A stretch of 7,306 nucleotides of DNA from Candidatus Heimdallarchaeota archaeon (GCA_029882335.1 JAOUKW010000207.1:1-7306), one strand, 5' to 3'; counted from the first letter of the stretch, positions 1-6,589 are shown. Numbers and translations are program-made. The notes: generated from the sequence alone by a model not told the origin.

Positions 1-1
1 T

Positions 2-889
2 TGGACTCCCTCTTCCGCCACGAACAATGCTCTTCATCCAAAATTGGCAATTGATAATTTAGATAATCTCCATGTTGCTTGGGTTGATAATTCTCCTATT
101 TTATCAAGTGGCAATGATTATGATGTATTTTATAGGAAGTACATATCTACTTACTCAATGTGGGGTGCGATAAGTGTTTTATCTACAGATAGTGATACCT
201 ATATTTCTGGTGTGACGCTGGGAGTAGATAAATTCAATAATTTGTATTGTGCTTGGATGGATGATTATGTTGCATCTACTAATAATATCAAATATAGAAT
301 ATTTAACTTTGAAACTGGTGCTTGGTCACAAAGAAAATACATCGCTTTTGATTCTAGATATACTTCTGGATCCCCATCAATTTCCTTCGACAGTTTAGGA
401 TTTGCTCATGTAGTATGGTCTGATAAATATAATACTGAGACTGCTGGTACTGATTATGATATATACTATCGCTCATACTCTGGATTACCAACGAGAACTG
501 ATTTAAATACTATCAATCCCAATCCAACTGATGATTCTGTTGGAATTACTTGGGATCCTAGTCTTGGTGCATCTACGTACAATATTTATCGCAGTACAGA
601 TCCAATTTATGATTTAACAGGACTATCCCCTCATGCAACAACAGAAAGTCTGTACTATGTAGATCATTTTGATGAAAGTGGATTTTTTTATTATGTTATA
701 ACAGGTGTTAATTACCTAGGTGAGGGTGAAATGTCTAATATGGAATACGTGGAAGTTAATTTAGTTATATTAAATAATTTGCAAAATTCATCTGAAATTA
801 CAAGTGATCCGGCTAATTTCCCAACTCTTTGGATAGTTACCATTTTCATTTCAGCAATGGTAATCAGAAACCGAAATAAAAGATCTTAA
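2..889 (+). CDS. Surface beta-propeller protein with FnIII-like domain and membrane anchor, 5'-truncated by the window edge
   Basis: The frame is open from base 2, so the TTG at 44 is an internal codon and the true start lies outside the window; 295 residues are visible. Three propeller repeats remain, marked by Asp18, Asp76 and Asp130 in motifs such as LAIDNLDNLHVAW and SISFDSLGFAHVVW. Spacings of 58 and 54 match blades 5-7 of the complete paralogue at 3930-5699. An FnIII-like domain follows at about residues 164-254 (PNPTDDSVGITW, YNIYRSTDPIYD, FYYVITGVN). A hydrophobic segment at about 274-288 and the tail RNRNKRS end the protein. It is inferred to be exported and held in the membrane by its C terminus, with the propeller outside. 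Ligand and activity are unknown; no sialidase-type catalytic set is evident. If it matches its paralogue, the full protein is near 590 residues. Confidence 0.85.
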   Translation, partial: WTPSSATNNALHPKLAIDNLDNLHVAWVDNSPILSSGNDYDVFYRKYISTYSMWGAISVLSTDSDTYISGVTLGVDKFNNLYCAWMDDYVASTNNIKYRIFNFETGAWSQRKYIAFDSRYTSGSPSISFDSLGFAHVVWSDKYNTETAGTDYDIYYRSYSGLPTRTDLNTINPNPTDDSVGITWDPSLGASTYNIYRSTDPIYDLTGLSPHATTESLYYVDHFDESGFFYYVITGVNYLGEGEMSNMEYVEVNLVILNNLQNSSEITSDPANFPTLWIVTIFISAMVIRNRNKRS

Positions 890-994
890 ATAGAAAAGAA
901 TTAAAAACTAACATAATAAAAAATAATTTGTAAAAAGAAATTACAATAATATTTATCTATAATCCAATAAATGATTTGATAATGTTAATACATT

Positions 995-1015
995 TGATAA
1001 TTATGGGAATTATCA
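995..1015. other. Small inverted repeat between convergent gene ends
   Basis: TGATAATT at 995-1002 and its exact complement AATTATCA at 1008-1015 form an 8-bp stem around a 5-nt loop (ATGGG). It lies 7 bp past the stop of the minus-strand surface-protein remnant and about 105 bp past the stop of the plus-strand propeller gene. It could be a terminator or processing structure. It is AT-rich and not followed by a long T run on either strand, so the role is uncertain. Confidence 0.3.
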
Positions 1016-1022
1016 TCAAATT

Positions 1023-1496
1023 TTAATTCATAAGATTCTTTCTTTTTGCAATAAAAACTATGAAACACAATCCTAATACTGAAATTAGAGGAAATGTTAA
1101 AAATCCATCTTGTTCATTCTCATCTGAAAAATCATCATCAGAGGGTGTTGAAGAGGATGATGGAGAACTAGGAGGTTCTGAGGGACTAGAAGATGGTAAC
1201 TCTGTAACAGTCACCATAACTGTATCAGAAACTAAATTTCCGTATAAATCATACACATTAATGGTGAATATATAGTTACCAACACCTAGACCATCGACAT
1301 TTACAGTAATAGTGCCGTTGATCCAGCTTGAGGTGGTAACAACTACTACACCATCTCTGGTTACATTATAGACACCCGGATTAGCATCACCTACAGTCCA
1401 TACAATTTCATTGCCCTGCGATCCATAATGATAGGATATGTCGGTGAGACTGCTAATGGTTGGCTGTCCTATGTCTACATACTTACCATCATGAAT
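1023..1496 (-). pseudogene. 3' remnant of an Ig-like-domain surface protein (domain, Ser/Pro stalk, membrane anchor), no start codon
   Basis: Read on the minus strand, the frame is open for 157 codons between a stop at 1497-1499 and the TAA at 1023-1025. It contains no ATG, TTG or CTG start. The only GTG, at 1254-1256, falls inside the last strand of a domain, so the apparent 77-residue ORF from there is an artefact. Residues about 9-98 form one complete Ig-like/PKD-like domain (QPTISSLTDISYHYGSQGN, NEIVWTVGDANPGVYNV, TITVNVDGLGVGNYIFTI, NVYDLYGNLVSDTVMVTV), a type recalled from tandem arrays in Asgard surface proteins. A Ser/Pro stalk (99-119), an acidic patch (SDDDFSDENEQDG), a membrane helix (about 132-150, starting GFLTFP) and the tail KRKNLMN follow. 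The TPR gene ends 65 bp upstream, leaving no room for the missing N-terminal part. It is most likely a truncated relic; a recombination cassette or rare-codon start is less likely. Confidence 0.75.
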
Positions 1497-1561
1497 TTAT
1501 TTAGTTGATTTATTAATTCATTGATTTAGAAAATGTTTTGCCTATTACTTTAAAATGAGAA

Positions 1562-2911
1562 TTATTCATCCTCTAATCTCATATTTCCTGCGAACTTAAT
1601 ATAATCAAGTAACCCAAGATTATCAATTTTACGACTAACACTAACATTTTCATCAATGAGTCTTTTCATTGATTTAAATTCCTCAAGCAGATTGATTTTT
1701 TCCTGTTCAATCTTCTTTTTCAGACCATGAAGTTGTTTTTCGATTGTGATTTCTAAAATATCATCCAAAAGTTGCTCTGCTTGTTCAAAATCACCGGTAA
1801 TTGTAGTTAGTTTTGCCCTGATTATTTGTGCTTGAATAATTCTAGGATATAAAAACTCTTTATTTGAAATATCAAGAATTTTGTCAAGTTGATCCTGTAT
1901 CTCAATTAATACTTCATCTTCCCCTGTAGCTTTGTACTCAAAAACTAAAATTTCAATAAGGTTATGGATACAATCTAGCTGTATTTCCTTTATAGAGTCA
2001 TTTTCCTCAATTATCTTATGAAACATCTCTTCTGCTTTTATTTTATCTCTTATTCTAATTGATGTTTTTAGATACATTGCCTTTGTATAATGATAAAACA
2101 CACGATTCATTTGATCATCATTTTTTTGTTGGATTTGCAATAATTTATCAAGATAATTTTGTACAATTTGCCTATCTGGATTTTGTTTACTTAATTCTGA
2201 GACACATATCATCATTATTGATTGACAACGAATAAAATCTAATCTATGTTTTTCACCAATCAATAGACTTTCATTAAAAAAACGGATTGCTTCATGTATT
2301 TCACCTTTTTGCAGTTTTATTTTACCTGCATCTATTAAACAAATCCCCTTAGCTGAAGTATCTCTATTTGTGTAAACTTTCAGTACATTGCTCAAATATT
2401 CAAAAGCTAGATCTAATTCTCCTTGTTGAGCATAAATATATGTCATATTCGCAAATGAATATCCAATAAAATCATCGTCTCCAATTTCTTTGAAGATAGC
2501 TAGGCTACTCTCATAATTAATCATAGAATTAGTAAAATTTCCCTGTAATGACTCCATATTTGCTATTTGAAATGATGATTTTGCAATGTCTAACTTATGG
2601 TCCAAAATTGTAAAACATCCTAGAGCCTTGATAAAGTAATCTAATGCCATTTGGAATTTCCCTATTTGAGAATAGATCATTCCTGAGAAATAATAGAATT
2701 TTCCTTCCCATTCACCTCCAAATTTTTCAAATAATTCTTCATAGGACTTTTGTTTTTCAAATAATTCACTATAATTCTCTAATCTTGATAGTGCTGTTAA
2801 TTCCCAATATTTAGATTCGATAGAATTGTCTTTTCTGCAAAAAATTAATAATTTTTCATACTGTTCATTTTTCATGAAAAATTCAAATGTCTCTTGAGAT
2901 GTAGAACCCAT
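1562..2911 (-). CDS. TPR-repeat protein of unknown function
   Basis: This 449-residue protein starts at an ATG (2909-2911) just after a TATA-like box. It has no signal peptide or membrane segment, so it is probably cytoplasmic. Most of it is paired helices of the tetratricopeptide type. The clearest units are about residues 71-104 (YYFSGMIYSQIGKFQMALDY), 110-143 (FQIANMESLQGNFTNSMINY), 149-181 (FANMTYIYAQQGELDLAFEY), 187-220 (DAGKIKLQKGEIHEAIRFF) and 357-390 (IRAKLTTITGDFEQAEQLL); the middle is more degenerate. Residues about 391-425 are charged and probably a coiled coil (LHGLKKKIEQEKINLLEEF), followed by a short tail (LGLLDYIKFAGNMRLEDE). TPR arrays bind partner proteins; no enzymatic domain is fused here, so it is probably a scaffold or adaptor. 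The partner is unknown. It is divergent from the small membrane gene at 3252 and convergent with nothing intact. Confidence 0.85.
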   Translation of the reverse strand: MGSTSQETFEFFMKNEQYEKLLIFCRKDNSIESKYWELTALSRLENYSELFEKQKSYEELFEKFGGEWEGKFYYFSGMIYSQIGKFQMALDYFIKALGCFTILDHKLDIAKSSFQIANMESLQGNFTNSMINYESSLAIFKEIGDDDFIGYSFANMTYIYAQQGELDLAFEYLSNVLKVYTNRDTSAKGICLIDAGKIKLQKGEIHEAIRFFNESLLIGEKHRLDFIRCQSIMMICVSELSKQNPDRQIVQNYLDKLLQIQQKNDDQMNRVFYHYTKAMYLKTSIRIRDKIKAEEMFHKIIEENDSIKEIQLDCIHNLIEILVFEYKATGEDEVLIEIQDQLDKILDISNKEFLYPRIIQAQIIRAKLTTITGDFEQAEQLLDDILEITIEKQLHGLKKKIEQEKINLLEEFKSMKRLIDENVSVSRKIDNLGLLDYIKFAGNMRLEDE

Positions 2912-2938
2912 TAATTATGTTTTTCCTGATTATAAGTG

Positions 2939-2946
2939 TTATAAAT
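2939..2946 (-). promoter_or_regulatory. TATA-like box for the TPR gene
   Basis: The minus strand reads ATTTATAA here, centred about 31 bp before the ATG at 2911. With the usual archaeal spacing from TATA box to start site of about 25 bp, transcription would begin within roughly 8 nt of the ATG, giving a leaderless or near-leaderless mRNA. This fits the lack of a Shine-Dalgarno sequence just upstream. Confidence 0.5.
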
Positions 2947-3013
2947 CTATTTATTGATAGACAAAATTTTGAATTGATATGTTAATTAAGGATGTTAGTG
3001 TTTGTTAAATTTA

Positions 3014-3043
3014 CTTAGTGAACGAAAACTTAGTGAATGAAAA
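3014..3043. repeat. Tandem pair of 15-bp repeats in the divergent spacer
   Basis: CTTAGTGAACGAAAA (3014-3028) is followed directly by CTTAGTGAATGAAAA (3029-3043), with 14 of 15 bases identical. A partial third match, TGAATGAAAA, occurs near 3176. The spacer 2912-3251 separates two divergent genes and holds no credible ORF. The pair may be an operator for one or both promoters, but its distance from the starts (about 118 and 223 bp from its centre) leaves this open. Confidence 0.45.
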
Positions 3044-3220
3044 AGGTTGATTTAAACTTGAATGATATCAATTTTTAGGAAGAAATTGAATTTCACTATA
3101 GTTGATTTTTCTTAAGTAATACAATCAAATTAAGCAGCAACAAATAGTAAACAGCTTTCCCACTACGATTGAAATGAATGAAAATCAGTAATTCACTATC
3201 GATTTCATTCTACAACATAA

Positions 3221-3230
3221 ACTTTTTAAT
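3221..3230 (+). promoter_or_regulatory. TATA-like box for the small membrane protein gene
   Basis: ACTTTTTAAT is centred about 26 bp before the ATG at 3252. That is the spacing expected when transcription starts at or next to the start codon in archaea, so a leaderless mRNA is likely. No ribosome-binding site is present in the 20 bases before the ATG. Confidence 0.45.
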
Positions 3231-3251
3231 TCTCTGCCAAAAATTGACATA

Positions 3252-3563
3252 ATGAATATTTGGGTGACTTTACTTGGAAGTTTGATCGGTATTTGGATGT
3301 TTATAGATGGTACCAAGGTGATTCGAACTGGAACATACTTTGGCCCTGAAAATCCTGGTCCATGGAAAGCTATATTTGTTAAATTTGGAATTAATCCACT
3401 TAAAATAGGTCCTTTATTTGTTGCCTATGGTGTTTTTTGGCTACTTTCAGTGGGGTTGTATTTAAACGGGGTATATGGTTTTATTTTATTCATGGCTGTG
3501 GTTTCACTCTGGTATATCCCTTTGGGAACCTTATTTTCTGTTATCATACTTATCTTGCTATAG
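3252..3563 (+). CDS. Small multi-spanning membrane protein, function unknown
   Basis: This 103-residue protein is mostly hydrophobic. Helix 1 spans about residues 3-20, helix 2 about 53-70, and a long hydrophobic stretch 75-103 could be one bent helix or a hairpin broken at Pro90. The soluble loop between helices 1 and 2 has an ordered-looking motif, GTYFGPENPGPW then FGINP, which resembles small membrane proteins I have seen in diverse prokaryotes; I cannot name the family. The C terminus ends inside the membrane segment with no soluble tail. It has its own TATA-like box and flanking spacers of about 340 and 366 bp, so it is probably monocistronic. The start is the first ATG after the promoter. 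No transport or catalytic signature is visible. Confidence 0.75.
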   Translation: MNIWVTLLGSLIGIWMFIDGTKVIRTGTYFGPENPGPWKAIFVKFGINPLKIGPLFVAYGVFWLLSVGLYLNGVYGFILFMAVVSLWYIPLGTLFSVIILILL

Positions 3564-3871
3564 TTCAAGATCTTATCACAGTGTAATATCAACTATTGTA
3601 GGTTAAGTTTGTCTATACTACAAATATTTTGCAGTTTGAAAAACTAAAATATAGAATCATAAATGACCATGATTCGAATAATTCAATTAACTTGGCTAAT
3701 TTTTTGTCGTAATAATGTGATAAATCGCGTTACTGACTGAATTGTATTGAACTCGGTATCTCAAAAAAGATTATTTTCTTAATTAATTACAATGTGGGAT
3801 GGTTGAATTTTTTCTCATCAGATTTTTAAGTTGAAATTGATTACGTAAGACAAATTGTGATGTATATTTAC
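3564..3871. other. Intergenic region without a gene
   Basis: No supported coding region is seen between the small membrane gene and the promoter region of the propeller gene. T6 runs on the plus strand at 3700-3705 and 3808-3813 could act as weak archaeal oligo-T terminators for the upstream gene. A 25-codon ORF at 3663-3740 has no start signal or recognisable sequence. Confidence 0.5.
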
Positions 3872-3892
3872 TTTTTAATTTAATTTAATATA
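3872..3892 (+). promoter_or_regulatory. TATA-like region upstream of the propeller gene
   Basis: A continuous T/A stretch contains two overlapping candidates, TTTTTAATT (from 3872) and TTTAATATA (3884-3892). The second would place the start of transcription near 3910, giving a leader of about 20 nt before the ATG at 3930. The first would place it near 3896-3900, inside or just before GGGGGAG. Which is used cannot be decided from sequence. Confidence 0.4.
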
Positions 3893-3929
3893 CCTATGGG
3901 GGAGAATTTATTAATATCATTGAGAATCA

Positions 3930-5699
3930 ATGTTAATGATTTTATTAGGTAAAATTATAAAAGCTGTTTTTTTTGGTTTGATGATTTTATTGTTGCTAAA
4001 CTCAAATAGTACAATCGCAAATCCAATAATGGCAAATGAGTATAATCCAAACTCAACTAATATTTCAGATTGGGTTTGGGGTGATATAACCACCGTGTCT
4101 ACAGAAAGTATTAGTTACTCATCTGATTCAAACATTGCAGTTGATTCTTCCAATAATGTACATATTGTTTGGTATGATTATTCTGACTATAATGGTGCAG
4201 GAATTGATATTGATATTTTTTACAAGAAATTTGACGCAACTACATCGACCTGGGGGAGTGTCACTATTCTTTCTTCCGAAAGTACTCAAAGTTCATATCT
4301 TCCTAAAATGGTTATTGATAGTCATGATAATATTCATGTAGTTTGGTCTGATTATACTGATTATTCTGGTGCAGGCGTGGACGCCGATATTTGGTATAAA
4401 AAATTCAATTCGGTTACCAATACTTGGGGCAGTGCAGTGGTTGTTTCTACAGAGAGTGATTTGAATTCGCATGAGCCTGGTATTACAGTCGATCAAAATG
4501 ATAATGTGCATATTGTTTGGTATGATAATTCCAACATTAATTATGCGGGTACCGATTTTGATGTACTTTACAAACGTTTTGATACTTCAACATCAACTTG
4601 GACCGAGACTACAGTAGTATCATATCTGAGCACAGGGGATTCAGGTTCTCCGTCAATTACGACAGATAGTCGAAACAATGTACATGTGGTTTGGACTGAT
4701 TATACTGATATATATGGTGCTGGAACAGATAAAGATATTTTTTATCGACGTCTAGATGGAGCTACACTATATTGGGGTAATATAGAATTAGTTTCCACTT
4801 CTAGTACAGACACTGTTAACTCCGCTAGAATTGCTGTTGATAAGTTGGATAATATTCATATTGTGTGGTCTGATAATACTGATTTATATGGTGCTGGAAT
4901 CGATCAAGATATCCATTACAGAAAATTATTTGCTAGCACCTCTACTTGGGGTGGTACAATAATACTTTCCACAGAAAGTATAAGTGCAAGTTACCATGCC
5001 TACCTAGCAATAGATGATGCAAATAATGTTTATGTGGTATGGGTGGATAGATTAAGTATATATTCTGATATTGTATACAAAGTATATAATGCGGCATCTT
5101 ATCAATGGTCAGATCTTGGAGTGGTCATTCAAGATTCTGATGGCTATAGTGAACACACTTCCATAGCTGTTGATAATTCCGGATTTGTTCATGTTTCATG
5201 GACTGATACCTATGATGTCACGAATACTGGAAATGATCGTGATGTATACTATCGAAAACTATCTGGTAGGGCTTTTACACCGGTATTACATCAAATTACA
5301 CCCAATCCCACTGATGATAATGTTGGTATCACTTGGAGTTCTGTAGCTGGTGCAGTAGCTTATAATTTATATCGAGACGACAAACCAATATATTCTGTAG
5401 AAGGTATGACTGCTTATGCAACTGTAAACACAACTCATTACATTGATAATTTTGATCAAAGTGGATTTTACTACTATGTAATAACAGCAAATAATAGTAT
5501 TGGCGTTAGTGATATGTCCAATATGGTATCTGCACGGGTGGAAATACCAATAGATGCACATCAATCTATAATAACCGAAAATAGCTTGTTGATAGAAGCC
5601 ACGGATGGTGGTTTTGTTAGCTTTCCAGGTGTGTGGTTCGGTGCATTCTTTATTACCACCATGTTAATACGGAAGAAACAAAGTAAACGCAATAATTAA
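3930..5699 (+). CDS. Secreted seven-repeat beta-propeller protein with FnIII-like domain and C-terminal membrane anchor
   Basis: This complete 589-residue protein starts at the first in-frame ATG after a TGA at 3921. Residues 1-30 are a signal peptide (KAVFFGLMILLLL, possible cleavage after STIA). Seven repeats follow, each with a motif like IAVDSSNNVHIVWYD. The key Asp falls at 72, 130, 188, 246, 304, 362 and 415, and a boundary Trp at 50, 108, 166, 224, 282, 340 and 393, so the period is exactly 58 until the shorter sixth-to-seventh step. Most repeats also carry G-x-D-x-D-[IV]-x-Y-[KR]. Seven such units fit a seven-bladed propeller of the BNR/sialidase-like kind, but without a visible catalytic set. 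An FnIII-like domain spans about 450-537 (PNPTDDNVGITW, FYYYVITANN). GGFVSFP leads into a membrane helix (about 563-580) and the tail RKKQSKRNN. It is probably an extracellular, membrane-anchored binding or adhesion protein; the ligand is unknown. Confidence 0.88.
   Translation: MLMILLGKIIKAVFFGLMILLLLNSNSTIANPIMANEYNPNSTNISDWVWGDITTVSTESISYSSDSNIAVDSSNNVHIVWYDYSDYNGAGIDIDIFYKKFDATTSTWGSVTILSSESTQSSYLPKMVIDSHDNIHVVWSDYTDYSGAGVDADIWYKKFNSVTNTWGSAVVVSTESDLNSHEPGITVDQNDNVHIVWYDNSNINYAGTDFDVLYKRFDTSTSTWTETTVVSYLSTGDSGSPSITTDSRNNVHVVWTDYTDIYGAGTDKDIFYRRLDGATLYWGNIELVSTSSTDTVNSARIAVDKLDNIHIVWSDNTDLYGAGIDQDIHYRKLFASTSTWGGTIILSTESISASYHAYLAIDDANNVYVVWVDRLSIYSDIVYKVYNAASYQWSDLGVVIQDSDGYSEHTSIAVDNSGFVHVSWTDTYDVTNTGNDRDVYYRKLSGRAFTPVLHQITPNPTDDNVGITWSSVAGAVAYNLYRDDKPIYSVEGMTAYATVNTTHYIDNFDQSGFYYYVITANNSIGVSDMSNMVSARVEIPIDAHQSIITENSLLIEATDGGFVSFPGVWFGAFFITTMLIRKKQSKRNN
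4077..5267 (+). repeat. Seven in-frame repeats of about 174 bp encoding propeller blades
   Basis: The coding sequence repeats every 174 bp (58 codons) for six steps from the Trp50 codon, with the last step five codons shorter. The DNA copies have diverged, so this is a protein-level repeat and not a fresh tandem array. Repeat 6 (residues about 340-392) has lost the G-x-D-x-D motif and reads YSDIVYKVY in its place. Confidence 0.8.
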
Positions 5700-5730
5700 T
5701 CAAGCTAAGTACAATAGAATATCAAGCGTA

Positions 5731-5739
5731 TTTTTTTTT
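5731..5739 (+). terminator. Oligo-T transcription terminator of the propeller gene
   Basis: A run of nine T's lies 32 bp after the TAA stop. There is no stable GC hairpin before it. In archaea a T-rich tract in the non-template strand is enough for intrinsic termination. Confidence 0.6.
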
Positions 5740-6082
5740 AAATCTTTATTCATCAATATTTCTGTTGAATTTCTATAAACTGGAGTTCTGATGTCTATTT
5801 ATAAATATATGAGCTGAATTTTGTTTTATGAATCAATCAACTATCATTCAATCAATCTTGATTCAATTTGAAATCGAATAAAGAATAATATTTATTCTAT
5901 GTCGTGTAGGAAAAAATAATATGAGTTCGAAATGGGGGATTATTTGGTCATAACGAATTTGTTAAACAGTATCTTTTGTATTATAATGTATCATTTTTAG
6001 TGACATCTGGTGATTATTCTTCTTTCTACAATTCTAAGTGTTATGTATAGTCAAATAAACTCATAGACCCATGTGACATGCC

Positions 6083-6132
6083 TATCTGCACATTTGTCTG
6101 AATATCTGTTTGCACACATATGAATATCTGTT
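6083..6132. repeat. Degenerate short direct repeats around TATCTG
   Basis: TATCTG begins at 6083, 6103 and 6125, spaced 20 and 22 bp. Two of the copies share the 12-mer TGAATATCTGTT exactly (6099-6110 and 6121-6132), and CACAT/CACACAT recurs between them. The sequence could be a protein-binding cluster or a decaying tandem repeat. Confidence 0.45.
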
Positions 6133-6134
6133 CT

Positions 6135-6154
6135 TATGTACGCGCGTGCGTATG
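6135..6154. other. 20-nt alternating pyrimidine-purine tract with CG core
   Basis: From 6135 to 6154 pyrimidines and purines alternate without a break, with the core TACGCGCGTGCGTA. Such sequences can adopt left-handed Z-DNA under negative supercoiling. The core also contains a 5-bp inverted repeat, TACGC-GCGT-GCGTA (6139-6152). It is by far the most GC-rich spot in the right third of the window. Confidence 0.5.
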
Positions 6155-6351
6155 ATGAATGGATGGGTGTATAAGATTGTGTAATATCACTAAATATGAT
6201 GGTAAAAGTTGTAATGTATCGACGTTTCTAATTAATTAGACAATCATTAATTATATTTATCAAATGATATGTCTTTTTTTCTCTTAACTATTCTGAATGA
6301 TCTGGGTGAAGATAGGTTTGAATGAGTCAGTTTCTTTACCTAACTATTAAA

Positions 6352-6589
6352 CTAATAACAATAATAAAATCAATGGTAAATAACAATAAATCTAATAAAA
6401 TAATAAAAAATATAAAACTTATATATTATCTTGAAATAAAAAAATAATTGCAAATTTAAACTATCTTGGTAACTTGGTACTTGTTTATTAATTCTAATAA
6501 ACTCAAACAAAAACAATAATATATTAAAAAATAATTTAAAAACAAATATAATTCTTATATAAAATATAAATATCTAATAAAAACAATAA
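6352..6589 (+). repeat. Recurring CTAATAA / ACAATAA heptamers
   Basis: CTAATAA occurs at 6352, 6392, 6494 and 6574. ACAATAA occurs at 6358, 6383, 6513 and 6583, mostly within about 20 nt of a CTAATAA. Spacings between CTAATAA copies are 40, 102 and 80 bp. In such A-rich sequence some recurrence is expected by chance, so this is only a weak case for iterons. Confidence 0.3.

Larger units (their letters stand above)
5740..6350. other. Gene-free region with short repeats
   Basis: No ORF of convincing length or composition is present on either strand. A 7-bp inverted repeat, AGAATAA-TAT-TTATTCT, lies at 5882-5898. The GTTCGAAAT at about 5925 resembles a tRNA T-loop but has no partner arms. The interval 6083-6154 holds the short direct repeats and the alternating tract listed separately. 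Confidence 0.5.

Noticed and set aside
1023..1256. 77-codon minus-strand gene starting at GTG 1256
   Set aside because: The frame continues upstream with a coherent Ig-like domain to 1496, and the GTG encodes a Val in its last strand, so this is not a start.
1060..1275. 71-codon plus-strand ORF rich in Ser and Glu
   Set aside because: It is the antisense of the Ser/Pro stalk and anchor of the minus-strand surface-protein fragment, whose domain structure and anchor are clearly meaningful.
3898..3904. GGGGGAG as a Shine-Dalgarno site for the propeller gene
   Set aside because: It ends 25 nt before the ATG at 3930, too far for a ribosome-binding site.
4135..4511. Overlapping 68- and 72-codon ORFs in other frames
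   Set aside because: Both lie wholly inside the propeller gene and mirror its repeat composition; neither has a start signal.
5367..5564. 65-codon minus-strand ORF rich in Ile, Tyr and Cys
   Set aside because: It is the antisense of the FnIII-like domain of the propeller gene, with no promoter or recognisable domain.
5920..5940. tRNA T-loop-like GTTCGAAAT
   Set aside because: No flanking complementary T-stem, anticodon arm or acceptor stem could be found at suitable distance.
5932..6000. 22-residue hydrophobic micro-ORF (MGDYLVITNLL...)
   Set aside because: No ribosome-binding site or well-placed TATA box is seen, and ORFs of this length are expected by chance.
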